Of a stretch of 64,000 nucleotides of DNA, positions 1 to 8,655 are shown one piece after another. Position 1 is the stretch's first letter. Every line of letters begins with the position of its first letter. The position numbers were made by a program, and so were the translations under genes. Source of the DNA: KBS-96 sp964247975 (GTDB lineage Bacteria > Acidobacteriota > Terriglobia > Bryobacterales > Bryobacteraceae); contig CAXTWH010000006.1 in NCBI GenBank assembly GCA_964247975.1, positions 62,001 through 126,000 on the forward strand, written 5' to 3'. The notes under the pieces were generated by a model. The model made no database searches and was not told where the DNA came from. It saw only the letters and a list, made by a program, of their open reading frames with translations.

Positions 1-399
1 AAAACGGTCAAGATGGGGCATGATCTCACGATCGTCACTTACGGCGCGTTGGTGCAGAAATCTTTACTGGCCGCTGCGCAACTGGAACAGCGGTTCCGCA
101 GCCGATCAGTAGAGATTATCGACTTGCGCACGCTGTCTCCTTACGATTGGGAAGCCATCGCCGCTTCGGTGAAGAAAACCAGCCGTGTGATCGTGGCGCA
201 CGAAGACACGCTTTCCTGGGGCTACGGCGCGGAAATTTCGGCTCGCATTGCGGACGAACTTTTCGAACACCTGGATGCTCCGGTCGGGCGAGTCGCCGCG
301 CTTGACACCTGGGTAGCGTACAATCCTCAACTCGAAAACGAGATTCTGCCCCAGGTAGAAGACCTGGTGCGGCAGGGTGAACGATTGTTAAAATACTGA
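1..399 (+). CDS. 2-oxo acid dehydrogenase E1 beta subunit, C-terminal part (5' end outside window)
   Basis: The frame is open from the first base, so only the last 132 residues are present. They form the transketolase C-terminal domain of an E1 beta subunit (pyruvate or branched-chain 2-oxo acid dehydrogenase): LTIVTYGALV, IDLRTLSPYD, VAHEDTLSWGYGAEI and the closing LDTWVAYNPQLENEILP block are typical. In the family, alpha2beta2 E1 decarboxylates the 2-oxo acid on thiamine diphosphate and passes the acyl group to lipoyl-E2 in the cytoplasm. No E1 alpha, E2 or E3 gene is in the window, so substrate class cannot be decided. It converges on the kinase gene with a 10-base gap and no visible terminator. 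Confidence 0.85.
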   Translation, partial: KTVKMGHDLTIVTYGALVQKSLLAAAQLEQRFRSRSVEIIDLRTLSPYDWEAIAASVKKTSRVIVAHEDTLSWGYGAEISARIADELFEHLDAPVGRVAALDTWVAYNPQLENEILPQVEDLVRQGERLLKY

Positions 400-409
400 T
401 CGTCGCTCG

Positions 410-2311
410 TTATTGCCAGCGAAAGGTAAATTGCTGCAATCCGCCGGGATTCACTTCAATGGTTTCCTGATGGCTGCGCGGTCCATTCGCTAAACGAATC
501 TGATGCGGACCGGCGGTCAACTTCAAGGTTGTCGGCGTTTGCCCGGTTTCGCGCCCGTCCACAAACACTTTGGAGCCGCTCGGCACGGAATCGACTTGGA
601 TGATGCCAATTTCCTGCGAAAGCGGCACATACACGCTGCGCTGATCCGGCACTTGAATAATGCGTCGTGCCAGACCATAGTTCGGAGCACTAACAGTAAG
701 GGTATGGCGTCCCGGCATTAGCATAATGACACAAGGCGTAAAGCAGGTTCGGGCTTGGTTGTTGTCCACGGTCACGCGGCCCGGCACAGGGTCGCTGGTG
801 AATTGAACTTCTACCGGTTCCTCTGAGGAACGCTTGTTCAAAGAAGGTGTTTGTTCCGCATCAGATGGTAAAGAATTCGGCTTTGCCACAATACTTGGTT
901 GAGAAGGCAAAGGACGGCCGGCTGGTGCATGGTTGCGAGCCGAATTAGAAGAACTGCCTAACACCGATTCTTTTGTATTCCGGGCCGGAACGTGAACTGA
1001 ATCCGGCGGTATTTCTTGCTTAACAGCCGGGCTGGGGGCCGTGGATTGCGTTGTTTCGTTCGGAGCGTCACTCAAAAAGGAGTTCCGGTACACGGAATAA
1101 GCAATGCCGGCCAGCGCAAAAATCAAAACTGCGATAGCGAATTTCCGCCATGCCGGACGGCTCGGCTCCGGCTCGTCTTCCCATGATCTTCGTCTTCCGG
1201 CGGGCAGTTCATAGCTCGGCGTGATTGCAGAGACATCCGGCGACGCTGGCGGTGCAGCGACCTCAAAGGGAACCGGCTGCACTTCCTCAATCGGCGCCGG
1301 CGAGGACACGGGCAGGGCAGCAGCTTCCTTTTCACGTTGGAAGTCTTGAAAAGAAAAGCGGCTTGGCTCATTCGGCGCAGAAATCGGGGTGTTTGCCGTT
1401 GTTATCGTTGCGCCGTTATTTTCTTCGGGAGCAGGAGCGGTGATCGCGCCCAAGCGATAAGGCGGCGCCCAATCGGGATGCGCTTCGCAGGCGCTTACCA
1501 GGGCTGAAACAAAGGCAGAACAGCTTTCAAAACGCTCGGCGGGAATTTTCGCCAGGCCTCGCTGCAGAACATGGTTGATTTCCGGGCTGAGCGTCGGGTT
1601 CACTTGGTCTGCCGCCGGCGGATTTTCGCGCACGATCTTAAAGAACAAGGTAGGCAGGTAATCGGCGCTGAAGGGTTTGCGACCGGTCAGAATTTCGTAG
1701 GCCACGGAGGCTAGCGCAAACTGGTCGGTTTCGCCAGTAATAGTATTGCCTTCAATCTGTTCAGGCGCCATGTAGTTGGGCGTTCCCATCATGGAACCGG
1801 CCTGAGTCATCTGCTGCGAAACGAATTTAGCCACGCCGAAATCAGTGACCTTGGCCAGTTGTTCTCCTGTGCCTTTTTCAAAATGCAGCATCAGGTTGGA
1901 AGGCTTCACGTCTCGGTGAACAATGCCCACTTTATGGGCGTAATCCAGCGCGCTTCCCACTTGGCGGAGAAAACTCAACGTCAATTCTTTGCTGGGCAGG
2001 CGATGCTCGTTGAGCATTTTCTCCAGCGACGGCCCATTCACATATTCCATAAATAAGTGAATGAGTTTTTCTTCTTCCAAAATGTCGTAGATAGTGACGA
2101 TGTTGGGGTGCGACAAGGCTCCGGCGGAGCGGGCTTCCCGTTCCAAGCGGTCGCGCAAACGCTTCAATTCGGAAGCATCGCTGATCTCACCGAGCCTGAT
2201 GCTTTTTACAGCGATCGTCCGACCGATTCTAGGGTCGAGTGCGCGATAAACCACCCCCATTGCTCCACGGCCTATGCGTTCAATGATCTGATAGCGGCCT
2301 ATCTGCTGCAC
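410..2311 (-). CDS. membrane-anchored Ser/Thr protein kinase with C-terminal PEGA domains
   Basis: 633 residues. The N-terminal 270 residues are a complete Hanks-type kinase: glycine loop IGRGAMG (13-19), Lys36 in IAVKS, HRDVKPSN with catalytic Asp134, DFG at 157-159 and APE at 182-184. A proline-rich cytoplasmic linker leads to one membrane helix near residues 385-405 (FAIAVLIFALAGIAY), then a low-complexity stretch and two PEGA-like beta domains (about 505-565 and 566-633, with VDNNQA and VFVDGRETGQTPTTL). By family knowledge the kinase is cytoplasmic and the PEGA part extracytoplasmic, so it probably relays an envelope signal. The start is GTG, preceded by AGAGGA. Divergent from guaB; no cognate phosphatase is adjacent. 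Confidence 0.92.
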   Translation of the reverse strand: MQQIGRYQIIERIGRGAMGVVYRALDPRIGRTIAVKSIRLGEISDASELKRLRDRLEREARSAGALSHPNIVTIYDILEEEKLIHLFMEYVNGPSLEKMLNEHRLPSKELTLSFLRQVGSALDYAHKVGIVHRDVKPSNLMLHFEKGTGEQLAKVTDFGVAKFVSQQMTQAGSMMGTPNYMAPEQIEGNTITGETDQFALASVAYEILTGRKPFSADYLPTLFFKIVRENPPAADQVNPTLSPEINHVLQRGLAKIPAERFESCSAFVSALVSACEAHPDWAPPYRLGAITAPAPEENNGATITTANTPISAPNEPSRFSFQDFQREKEAAALPVSSPAPIEEVQPVPFEVAAPPASPDVSAITPSYELPAGRRRSWEDEPEPSRPAWRKFAIAVLIFALAGIAYSVYRNSFLSDAPNETTQSTAPSPAVKQEIPPDSVHVPARNTKESVLGSSSNSARNHAPAGRPLPSQPSIVAKPNSLPSDAEQTPSLNKRSSEEPVEVQFTSDPVPGRVTVDNNQARTCFTPCVIMLMPGRHTLTVSAPNYGLARRIIQVPDQRSVYVPLSQEIGIIQVDSVPSGSKVFVDGRETGQTPTTLKLTAGPHQIRLANGPRSHQETIEVNPGGLQQFTFRWQ

Positions 2312-2526
2312 GTGTATCCTCTAGCTGGCACTCAACCAGTATCCTTCGATTGAAATCTAAGTCGTATCATTTCACCGGGAGTATTTGCTTCGTTCAACAA
2401 AGTAGTAGCGACAATAAGCCTCACCAGCCATGATTCGGGAAAGGAATTCGATTTGTCTGAGAATCGGGAAAGGGCCGAAAACAAAGGAGTTGATTGCTTT
2501 TCCTGATATGATGAAATTTCCTTCCC

Positions 2527-3981
2527 ATGATTCCTGCAGCGATCCCTGAAGGCTTAACTTTTGATGATGTTCTGCTTCGGCCCGCGCGGAGCGAGATTAC
2601 TCCGGCAGAAGTAGAAACACGAACCAGGCTGACGCGAAACGTGGAAATGCGCATTCCGATTGTAAGCGCGGCGATGGACACAGTCACCGAAGCTCACATG
2701 GCAATTGCGCTGGCGCAGCAAGGCGGCATCGGCATTATTCATCGCAACATGCCGGTGGAGCGGCAGGCCGAAGAAGTGGACCGCGTGAAAAGAAGCGAAA
2801 GCGGAATGATTGTGGATCCGGTCACGATTGAACCGGAGCGCAGAATTCAGGAAGCGCTGGATCTGATGTCGCGCTATCGGATTTCCGGTGTGCCGGTGAC
2901 GCAGAAAGGCCGACTGGTAGGCATTCTCACCAACCGCGATCTGCGCTTTGAAACCCGCTACGATCTGCCGATTTCAGAGGTGATGACCAAAGATCATCTG
3001 GTGACGGTGGCGGTAGGAACAACGCTCGAAGAAGCCGAAAAAATTCTTCATCAACATCGCATTGAAAAGCTGCTGGTGGTGGATGACGATTACAACTTAA
3101 AAGGGCTGATCACCGTAAAAGATATTCAGAAAAAGCTGAAGTATCCGAATGCGGCGAAAGATGAACAGGGCCGCTTGCGCGTGGGAGCGGCTTTAGGCGC
3201 AACGGGTGATTTTCTGGAACGGGCGCAGGAGCTCGTAAAAAAGAAAGTGGATGTGATTGCCGTTGATTCGGCGCATGGACACAGCCAGCGCGTGATGGAT
3301 GCAGTGAAAACTTTAAAACACCACTTGCCGGAAATACAGATTATTGCTGGTAATGTGGCGTCTTATGAAGGGGCGCGGGATTTGATCTCGCTCGGCGCTG
3401 ATGGCGTGAAAGTGGGAATCGGACCAGGCTCGATCTGCACTACGCGCGTGGTCAGCGGCGCAGGCGTTCCGCAGATTACGGCGATTGCGGATTGTTCGCG
3501 CGCCACGCGCGATGCAGGCGTTCCATTGATCTCCGATGGCGGCGTGAAGTACTCGGGCGACATCACAAAGGCCATTGCCGCCGGAGCTGATTCTGTGATG
3601 ATCGGCAGTCTGTTTGCCGGAACTGACGAAAGCCCAGGCGAAACAATTCTTTACCAGGGCCGCACGTTTAAAAGTTATCGCGGCATGGGCTCGATGGGCG
3701 CGATGTCGCAGGGCGGCTCCGACCGTTATTCGCTTGATCCGAACGGCAAACTGGTGCCGGAAGGAATCGAAGGGCGTGTTCCTTACAAGGGACCGCTTGC
3801 CGATTTGTCGTATCAATTAGTAGGCGGTCTGCGGGCGGGCATGGGCTATTGCGGCTGCCGCACGATTCCGGAGCTGCAGGAGCGCGCGACATTCCTACGA
3901 GTGACGATGGCCGGCCAGCGCGAAGGCCACGTGCATGACGTGATCATTACCAAAGAAGCGCCGAATTACCGTTTGGAGTAG
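2527..3981 (+). CDS. guaB: IMP dehydrogenase
   Basis: 484 residues, normal length. Oxidises IMP to XMP with NAD+, the committed step of GMP synthesis, in the cytoplasm. The (beta/alpha)8 barrel starts with GLTFDDVLLRPA; a pair of CBS domains is inserted at about 90-205 (ISGVPVTQKGRLVGILTNRD, then IEKLLVVDDDYNLKGLI). The catalytic loop GPGSICTTR puts the nucleophile at Cys304, followed by the ADGGVKYSGD-like phosphate site (SDGGVKYSGD), the GTDESPGE segment and the flap (KSYRGMGSMGAM). All key residues are present. No clear ribosome-binding site precedes the ATG, but a TATGAT lies at 2507-2512, 14 bases upstream, so the leader would be very short. Confidence 0.97.
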   Translation: MIPAAIPEGLTFDDVLLRPARSEITPAEVETRTRLTRNVEMRIPIVSAAMDTVTEAHMAIALAQQGGIGIIHRNMPVERQAEEVDRVKRSESGMIVDPVTIEPERRIQEALDLMSRYRISGVPVTQKGRLVGILTNRDLRFETRYDLPISEVMTKDHLVTVAVGTTLEEAEKILHQHRIEKLLVVDDDYNLKGLITVKDIQKKLKYPNAAKDEQGRLRVGAALGATGDFLERAQELVKKKVDVIAVDSAHGHSQRVMDAVKTLKHHLPEIQIIAGNVASYEGARDLISLGADGVKVGIGPGSICTTRVVSGAGVPQITAIADCSRATRDAGVPLISDGGVKYSGDITKAIAAGADSVMIGSLFAGTDESPGETILYQGRTFKSYRGMGSMGAMSQGGSDRYSLDPNGKLVPEGIEGRVPYKGPLADLSYQLVGGLRAGMGYCGCRTIPELQERATFLRVTMAGQREGHVHDVIITKEAPNYRLE

Positions 3982-4045
3982 TGTTTGCGCTCAAGTATAT
4001 TTCGGAACTTCTGGTCGGAATGAAGTTATAACCCTTAAATTTTCT

Positions 4046-4828
4046 TTAAATTCTGCTCCGTGTCTTCTCTTCTACAAAGTTTCGTCCATCGGTTAGCTTT
4101 CTTTGCAATTCCGCGAACTGCTCAATAGATAACTGCTCGGCGCGTAACTGCATCTCCGGCAGCAGATCAATTTGATCGGAAAGGTAATAAGGGCGCAGAT
4201 TATTGCGTAGGGTTTTCCGTTTATGGGCAAAGCATCGGCTTACGAATTGCAGCAGTTGCCCACGTTGTTCGTCCATCACAGCCTGTTTTTGCAGGCGCAC
4301 TGCCGCGGAATAAACCTTGGGTGGCGGAGAAAACGCGCCAGGAGGTACCCGGCACACCAGCTCCACTTGGCAGATCATCTGCGTTTGAACTGATAAAAAG
4401 CCGTAATCCCGCGTTCCCGGCGAAGCGCGCAGACGGTCCGCCACTTCTTCTTGAATCAGGAAGACTGCTTGTTTAAATTCTGCCGGAAGACGCAGAAAAC
4501 GCCCAACAATAGGCGACGTAATGTAATAAGGCAGATTACCGGTAATCACTGCCGGACCCCACTGGCTCAGATCGGTATCGAGAACATCGGCTTGATGCAG
4601 GTGCAGTCTCGGCTCTTGCGGAAACTCACGCGCTAGAAACTGCACCAGCTCACCGTCAAGTTCAACGGCGTGCAATTCATCAGTTCGCGCCAGCAGGTGA
4701 TAGGTAAGCGCGCCGCGCCCCGGACCAATCTCCACAACCCTTGCTGTATGGTTGCCGCAAGCCGATTCCGCAATCTGGCTTAATACCTTCTGGCTGGTGA
4801 GGAAATGCTGGCCGAGTCTGCGGGGCAA
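4046..4828 (-). CDS. rsmA: 16S rRNA (adenine1518-N6/adenine1519-N6) dimethyltransferase
   Basis: 260 residues. Uses S-adenosylmethionine to dimethylate two adjacent adenines in the 3' terminal helix of 16S rRNA during 30S maturation. Visible are the start motif RLGQHFL, the SAM-binding loop EIGPGRGALT (33-42), acidic motif AVELDGELV, and catalytic motif NLPYYITSP (98-106). The C-terminal KRKTLRNNLRPY helix is typical. The start must be TTG at 4828: an in-frame TGA lies two codons upstream at 4832-4834, so no ATG or GTG start is possible without losing the RLGQHF motif. It follows the anti-sigma gene by 21 bases in the same direction, so is probably co-transcribed with the sigma/anti-sigma pair. 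Confidence 0.95.
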   Translation of the reverse strand: MPRRLGQHFLTSQKVLSQIAESACGNHTARVVEIGPGRGALTYHLLARTDELHAVELDGELVQFLAREFPQEPRLHLHQADVLDTDLSQWGPAVITGNLPYYITSPIVGRFLRLPAEFKQAVFLIQEEVADRLRASPGTRDYGFLSVQTQMICQVELVCRVPPGAFSPPPKVYSAAVRLQKQAVMDEQRGQLLQFVSRCFAHKRKTLRNNLRPYYLSDQIDLLPEMQLRAEQLSIEQFAELQRKLTDGRNFVEEKTRSRI

Positions 4829-4849
4829 CCCTCAGTGTACGCCGGCAGA

Positions 4850-5527
4850 TTACTGCCGAAACGCAATGGGCTGAAAGCGAATTTCGATACCGCCCGAAAA
4901 AGGGCGGCTCCCCCCAAAAGCTGTGGTCAGGTCCGGAACACTAATGTTCGCCGGATGCGCTTGTAAGCCAGCCGTGGTTTTACAGGACGGATCAGCCATT
5001 TCATAATCGCCGATATGCCCATTCTGATCGAAACTCATATTCAGCACCACCGAATGCGACCGCAGTTCCACCGGTACCAGGTTAGGTTCTGCGCCGGAAA
5101 CTGAAGTTAAGGGAATGTCGTAACTGGTGACTCTTACCGTGGAGCCCATCATCAGCACAAACACTCCAAACAGGAGCATACTGGATAGAAGCCCGCCGGT
5201 AGCAGGCAGAGCCACCGGCCGCATAAGTTGATTTAATTCAAATTTCCAGCGTTCATAAAAAGCCCGGAAGCGCGACCCCCGCGTTTGCAGCAGTTCTGCC
5301 TGCTGCTTCGAAGCAAGAACCCTCAGATTGGTTTGCAGATGTTTCGGAATGGCCGGTTTTGATAGTTCGCGCAACGCCGAACGGATTGAATTGACTTGCT
5401 CAAAATAGGAAGTGCAGGACTCACACTGGACCAGGTGAGAAGCTACACGGGAACGCTCAACGGACCGCAGCCGGTCGTCGACGTAAGCGGAACTGGAATC
5501 TTTAGCCTGGTTGCAGTTTATTGCCAT
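4850..5527 (-). CDS. zinc-finger anti-sigma factor with one membrane helix
   Basis: 225 residues. The N-terminus carries the anti-sigma zinc-finger pattern H-x3-C-x2-C (His31, Cys35, Cys38) with Cys5 as a possible fourth ligand, then a basic linker, one membrane helix near 105-127 (LLSSMLLFGVFVLMMG) and an extracytoplasmic domain of about 95 residues that I do not recognise. In this family the cytoplasmic finger domain holds an ECF sigma factor and releases it on an envelope or redox signal. It lies 19 bases downstream of the ECF sigma gene on the same strand, the usual arrangement for a cognate pair. Zn-finger is clear; the inducing signal cannot be read from sequence. Confidence 0.88.
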   Translation of the reverse strand: MAINCNQAKDSSSAYVDDRLRSVERSRVASHLVQCESCTSYFEQVNSIRSALRELSKPAIPKHLQTNLRVLASKQQAELLQTRGSRFRAFYERWKFELNQLMRPVALPATGGLLSSMLLFGVFVLMMGSTVRVTSYDIPLTSVSGAEPNLVPVELRSHSVVLNMSFDQNGHIGDYEMADPSCKTTAGLQAHPANISVPDLTTAFGGSRPFSGGIEIRFQPIAFRQ

Positions 5528-5546
5528 AACAGTTCTCGATTGGAAA

Positions 5547-6140
5547 TCAGATGAATGCCTCAGTTAATCCCGGTTCCAAACGTTCGCTGAGAACACGCCG
5601 CAGCGCTTCGCGTCCGCGCAGAATTCTTGATTTCACCGTGCCTAAAGAAATTTGCAGAATTTCGGCGATTTCTTCATAGCCGAGACCTTCCACATCCCGC
5701 AGTATCACTGCAGTGCGAAACACCGGACTGATTTCTTCCAAAGCTCGCTCAATCAACTGATGAGTTTCACGATCTAATGCGAAATCGAAAGGCGAGGGTC
5801 CTGGATCAGGCGTCACATCGCAGATGCGATACTCGTTTTCGGATTCCATTGCAATTTCACGCTTCCGATGCCGGTAAAACCAGCGCCGGTGATTATGCGC
5901 TTCGTTTACGGCAATTCGGTAAATCCAGGTGCGAAGGCTGGATCGCTCCCGAAACGAATGCACGCTGCGGAATACTTTCAGAAATACTTCCTGAACCACA
6001 TCGCAAGCATCATTCTGGTCGCCTAATAAACGGTAGATCATTCCGTAAACGGGCTGTTGGTAGCGGGCCAGCAGTTCTTCATAAGCCGAATCGACACCTG
6101 CCCGCAGCCCTCGCAGCAGCCGGGCGTCCTGCTCGGACAT
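5547..6140 (-). CDS. RNA polymerase sigma factor, ECF (RpoE-like) family
   Basis: 197 residues from the ATG at 6140. Sigma-70 region 2 is seen as YGMIYRLLGDQNDACDVVQ plus EVFLKVFRSVHSF and RTWIYRIAVNEAHNHRR; region 4 as EISPVFRTAVILRDVEGL, then the helix-turn-helix EIAEILQISLGTVKSRI and LRRVL. It directs RNA polymerase to promoters of a stress or envelope regulon, which usually includes its own operon. The frame stays open upstream to a TTG at 6269, but that extension (basic, with no family similarity) is unlikely; MSEQDARLLRGL matches ordinary ECF starts. First gene of a leftward sigma/anti-sigma/rsmA cluster. Confidence 0.93.
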   Translation of the reverse strand: MSEQDARLLRGLRAGVDSAYEELLARYQQPVYGMIYRLLGDQNDACDVVQEVFLKVFRSVHSFRERSSLRTWIYRIAVNEAHNHRRWFYRHRKREIAMESENEYRICDVTPDPGPSPFDFALDRETHQLIERALEEISPVFRTAVILRDVEGLGYEEIAEILQISLGTVKSRILRGREALRRVLSERLEPGLTEAFI

Positions 6141-6341
6141 TGAGGATTGCGCGTCCTGGGTAATAGATAAGATCAGCGTGGAGTCGGCCAAAACAATCCT
6201 CCCTCTTGCACGATTGTAACTCTCAATCCTACGCCGTGGTGTTCTACTAGTTTTTGACACTTCCGGCAACCTTTAAGTTCCCGGACGGCGAAAATCCCGT
6301 TTTCTGGTACTCTCATCGCTATAATCAGGGCAAGTGTTTCT

Positions 6342-6743
6342 ATGGCCTTTCCGATTCGTGTTCTCGTCGCCAAACCCGGCCTCGACGGACACGACCGTGG
6401 CGCAAAAGTGATTGCACGAGCTTTGCGCGACGCGGGCATGGAAGTGATCTACACCGGTCTGCGGCAAACGCCGGAGATGATCGTGAATGCGGCCTTGCAG
6501 GAAGATGTGCAGGTGATCGGCTTGTCGATCCTGTCCGGCGCTCATAATTCGATCGTGCCTCGAATCATGGATTTGCTTCGCGAGAAGGAAATGACGGATG
6601 TAGTGGTCGTTGTCGGCGGCGTTATTCCCGACGAAGACGCAGTGGAACTGAAGAAATTGGGTGTGGCCGAGGTTTTCCAGCCGGGCGCTTCGCTGGACCG
6701 GGTAATTGGTTTTATCCGCTCCGCAGCAATTCAAACGGCTTAG
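6342..6743 (+). CDS. stand-alone cobalamin-binding subunit, methylmalonyl-CoA mutase C-terminal type
   Basis: 133 residues, the length of a single B12-binding domain. All three signature motifs are present: DGHDRG (15-20, His17 being the lower cobalt ligand in base-off/His-on binding), the SILSG block near 66 and GGVIPDED near 90. In acyl-CoA mutases this domain carries adenosylcobalamin for carbon-skeleton rearrangement (methylmalonyl-CoA to succinyl-CoA or an isobutyryl/hydroxyisobutyryl relative); in many bacteria it is a separate gene beside the large subunit. Here no large subunit or meaB-like chaperone is nearby, so the partner must be encoded elsewhere and the precise substrate is unknown. 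Divergent from the sigma-factor gene. Confidence 0.9.
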   Translation: MAFPIRVLVAKPGLDGHDRGAKVIARALRDAGMEVIYTGLRQTPEMIVNAALQEDVQVIGLSILSGAHNSIVPRIMDLLREKEMTDVVVVVGGVIPDEDAVELKKLGVAEVFQPGASLDRVIGFIRSAAIQTA

Positions 6744-6822
6744 CGATGCGCCGAGCATCACAGCTTAAACGGCATAATTTCGGCCGGAAAGAATCAGGGT
6801 GGAACGAGAGAAAAGGAATTTG

Positions 6823-8115
6823 ATGCAGGACAGACTGAACATTGCAGTCTTCGTCGATTACGACAACATCGAGATTGGACTAAAATCCACTCTGCGACGG
6901 GATTTTGACGTTTCCCTGCCGTTCAGCGCGTTAAAAGAACGCGGCGATATTGTCGCCAAATTTGCTTACGCCAATTGGGGCCGTCAGGAAGGGGCTACCC
7001 GGCAGATGGCGGAAAACGCGGTGCAAATGGTGCAGCGCATTCCCTCGCCTCGGGGCGATAAAAACGGCGCGGATATTAATTTGGCTTTGGACGCGCTGGA
7101 GATGGCGTTCACGCACGTTCACGTTAACGCTTTCGCGATTGTCAGCGGAGACAGCGATTTTATTCCGCTCGTGAACAAGCTGAAAGAATACGGCAAAACG
7201 GTGTTTGTAGTGGGCGGAAAAGCGTTTACCAGCACCATTCTGCAGCAGAACTGCCACGAATTTATTAGCTACGAGTCGCTGCTTGAAGACGGAGACCGTG
7301 TTGTTTCCTCGCCTCTGCCGGACCGACGCGACCGTGGTGAGCGCGGCGAACGGATCGGCGGCGAGCGCAAAGACCGGCGCGAACGCAGCCCACGTCCGGC
7401 TCCGCTTGATTTGGAACAAGCCATGCCGCTGGTGGAGCGCGCCCTGCAAGTGCTGGAGCGCCGCGCGGTACAGCCGCAGTTGGGTTTATTGAAATCCACC
7501 ATGTTGCAACTGGATCCCGCTTTCAGCGAACGAGCTTACGGCGCGAACAGTTTTTCCGATTTCATTGAGCGCCTGAAGAAAGCGGAGTTTGTGAACGTCA
7601 GCGGCTCAGGCGGACGCTACATTATTGAGCGGCGCGGAGGCGGCGTTCCCGACAAAGCAGCGCCCAATCCGGATGAAGCTCTGCCGCTGCTGCGCGACGT
7701 GCTGGAAACCCACCGCATCGACATTGAAATGAACGACGGCGTTCTGGCCGATGAACTGGAAGAATGGATGCGGGCAGAACAGCCGGAGTTTACTCCGCAG
7801 AAGTTCGGCTTCCAGATTTTTCCGGAGTTTCTGAATTACGCGCAGGATAAAACCGTGGTGCGCTTAATCCCGGATGAAGAGCGCGGCTTGATTGTGTACA
7901 TGGGCGCAGAGTTTTATCCGCCCGCGTTGCCGGCGTCCGCGCCGGAGCCGATTGCCGAAGAGGAAGAAGAGGATGGTCCGCAGCCGATTGTGGAAGGCCA
8001 GCCGACTATTTTCGAGCCCAATCCGCCGCCGCCCAAGCCCAAAAAACAAGTAAGGCCGCGCAAAACTGCTGCTGCCGGCACCACTCGCAAGCCGCGCAAG
8101 AAGAAACCGGAATAG
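6823..8115 (+). CDS. NYN-domain (PIN-like) ribonuclease with two OST-HTH/LOTUS domains
   Basis: 430 residues. The N-terminal 140 residues are a NYN/LabA-type nuclease domain: AVFVDYDNIEIG with Asp12 and Asp14, then NGADINLALDALE (Asp84) and VSGDSDFIPLV (Asp110, Asp112) give the acidic cluster that binds metal in this fold. An arginine-rich linker follows (about 160-190), then an OST-HTH/LOTUS domain (about 201-271) and a second, more divergent one (283-362), and a Pro/Lys/Arg-rich tail (about 390-430). LOTUS domains bind RNA, so a structured-RNA nuclease is inferred. The ATG at 6823 has AAGGAA upstream; a GTG at 6799 would only add eight residues. Confidence 0.88.
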   Translation: MQDRLNIAVFVDYDNIEIGLKSTLRRDFDVSLPFSALKERGDIVAKFAYANWGRQEGATRQMAENAVQMVQRIPSPRGDKNGADINLALDALEMAFTHVHVNAFAIVSGDSDFIPLVNKLKEYGKTVFVVGGKAFTSTILQQNCHEFISYESLLEDGDRVVSSPLPDRRDRGERGERIGGERKDRRERSPRPAPLDLEQAMPLVERALQVLERRAVQPQLGLLKSTMLQLDPAFSERAYGANSFSDFIERLKKAEFVNVSGSGGRYIIERRGGGVPDKAAPNPDEALPLLRDVLETHRIDIEMNDGVLADELEEWMRAEQPEFTPQKFGFQIFPEFLNYAQDKTVVRLIPDEERGLIVYMGAEFYPPALPASAPEPIAEEEEEDGPQPIVEGQPTIFEPNPPPPKPKKQVRPRKTAAAGTTRKPRKKKPE

Positions 8116-8141
8116 CGGAATTACTCAGATTGTCTGATTCA

Positions 8142-8169
8142 GGAAGCGCGAACTCCGGTTTGCGCTTCC
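8142..8169. terminator. inverted repeat between convergent genes, possible terminator
   Basis: Perfect 8-bp arms GGAAGCGC (8142-8149) and GCGCTTCC (8162-8169) with a 12-base loop, in the 74-base gap between convergent genes. A second small repeat, TCAGA-TTG-TCTGA, lies just before at 8125-8137. No clear T-run follows on either strand, so intrinsic termination is uncertain. Confidence 0.4.
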
Positions 8170-8189
8170 CCATCACCTTAAATCAAAAG

Positions 8190-8624
8190 CTACTTGCGAT
8201 TCATTCCATTAGCAAAAGCGGAGATAATCTTCATCACGTCGCCATGCGAAACCGCCACATCCGGGTTGCGCTGCAAAGCGTCGAAGTAGCCCTTGCCTAA
8301 ACCGTTGCCTTCTTCAGTTTCAGTCAATAGTGAACGCGTTTGCGCCAGGTAGCGCTGCGTGGTTTCTTCAGTGACCGGTGTTTCTTTAGAAGCCAGAACT
8401 TCATCAATTTCCGCTACCAGCGCGGTGACCGGCCGGAGCCAAGCAAACCAGGAATCGCCTAAGAGCAACTGCAAAAATGCGCCCGGCGAAGGAATTTTGC
8501 CATGCACCCGTTCATAAGTGCGCCGTTCGTCGTCCAGCAGAACTTTGTGCAGTTGAAGCAGTCGGGTACGAAGATCGATGAGGCTTTGCCGCGCCGGATC
8601 TGAAGTGGAATCGAGAAACGCCAT
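8190..8624 (-). CDS. conserved-looking hypothetical protein, helical
   Basis: 144 residues, not recognised. It is mostly helical and charged, without signal peptide or membrane segment: an N-terminal amphipathic stretch (ARQSLIDLRTRLLQLHKVLL), a central LLLGDSWFAWLRPVTALVAEIDEVL segment split by small residues, and a C-terminal GLGKGYFDALQRNPDVAVSHG part. The start ATG is the first in frame. Codon use resembles its neighbours and the reading frame is clean, so it is probably a real cytoplasmic protein. Transcribed convergently to the NYN gene and 31 bases downstream of the TPR gene's stop, so it may not belong to that unit. Confidence 0.65.
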   Translation of the reverse strand: MAFLDSTSDPARQSLIDLRTRLLQLHKVLLDDERRTYERVHGKIPSPGAFLQLLLGDSWFAWLRPVTALVAEIDEVLASKETPVTEETTQRYLAQTRSLLTETEEGNGLGKGYFDALQRNPDVAVSHGDVMKIISAFANGMNRK

Positions 8625-8655
8625 CCATCCTCAGAGTAACCGATGCGGTGTTACT

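Noticed and set aside
2484..2512. A full sigma-70 promoter for guaB
   Set aside because: TATGAT is good but there is no -35 box at a proper distance; a TTGATT lies only 11 bases away.
6141..6269. N-terminal extension of the ECF sigma factor from a TTG
   Set aside because: Basic sequence without sigma-factor similarity; the ATG at 6140 gives a normal start.
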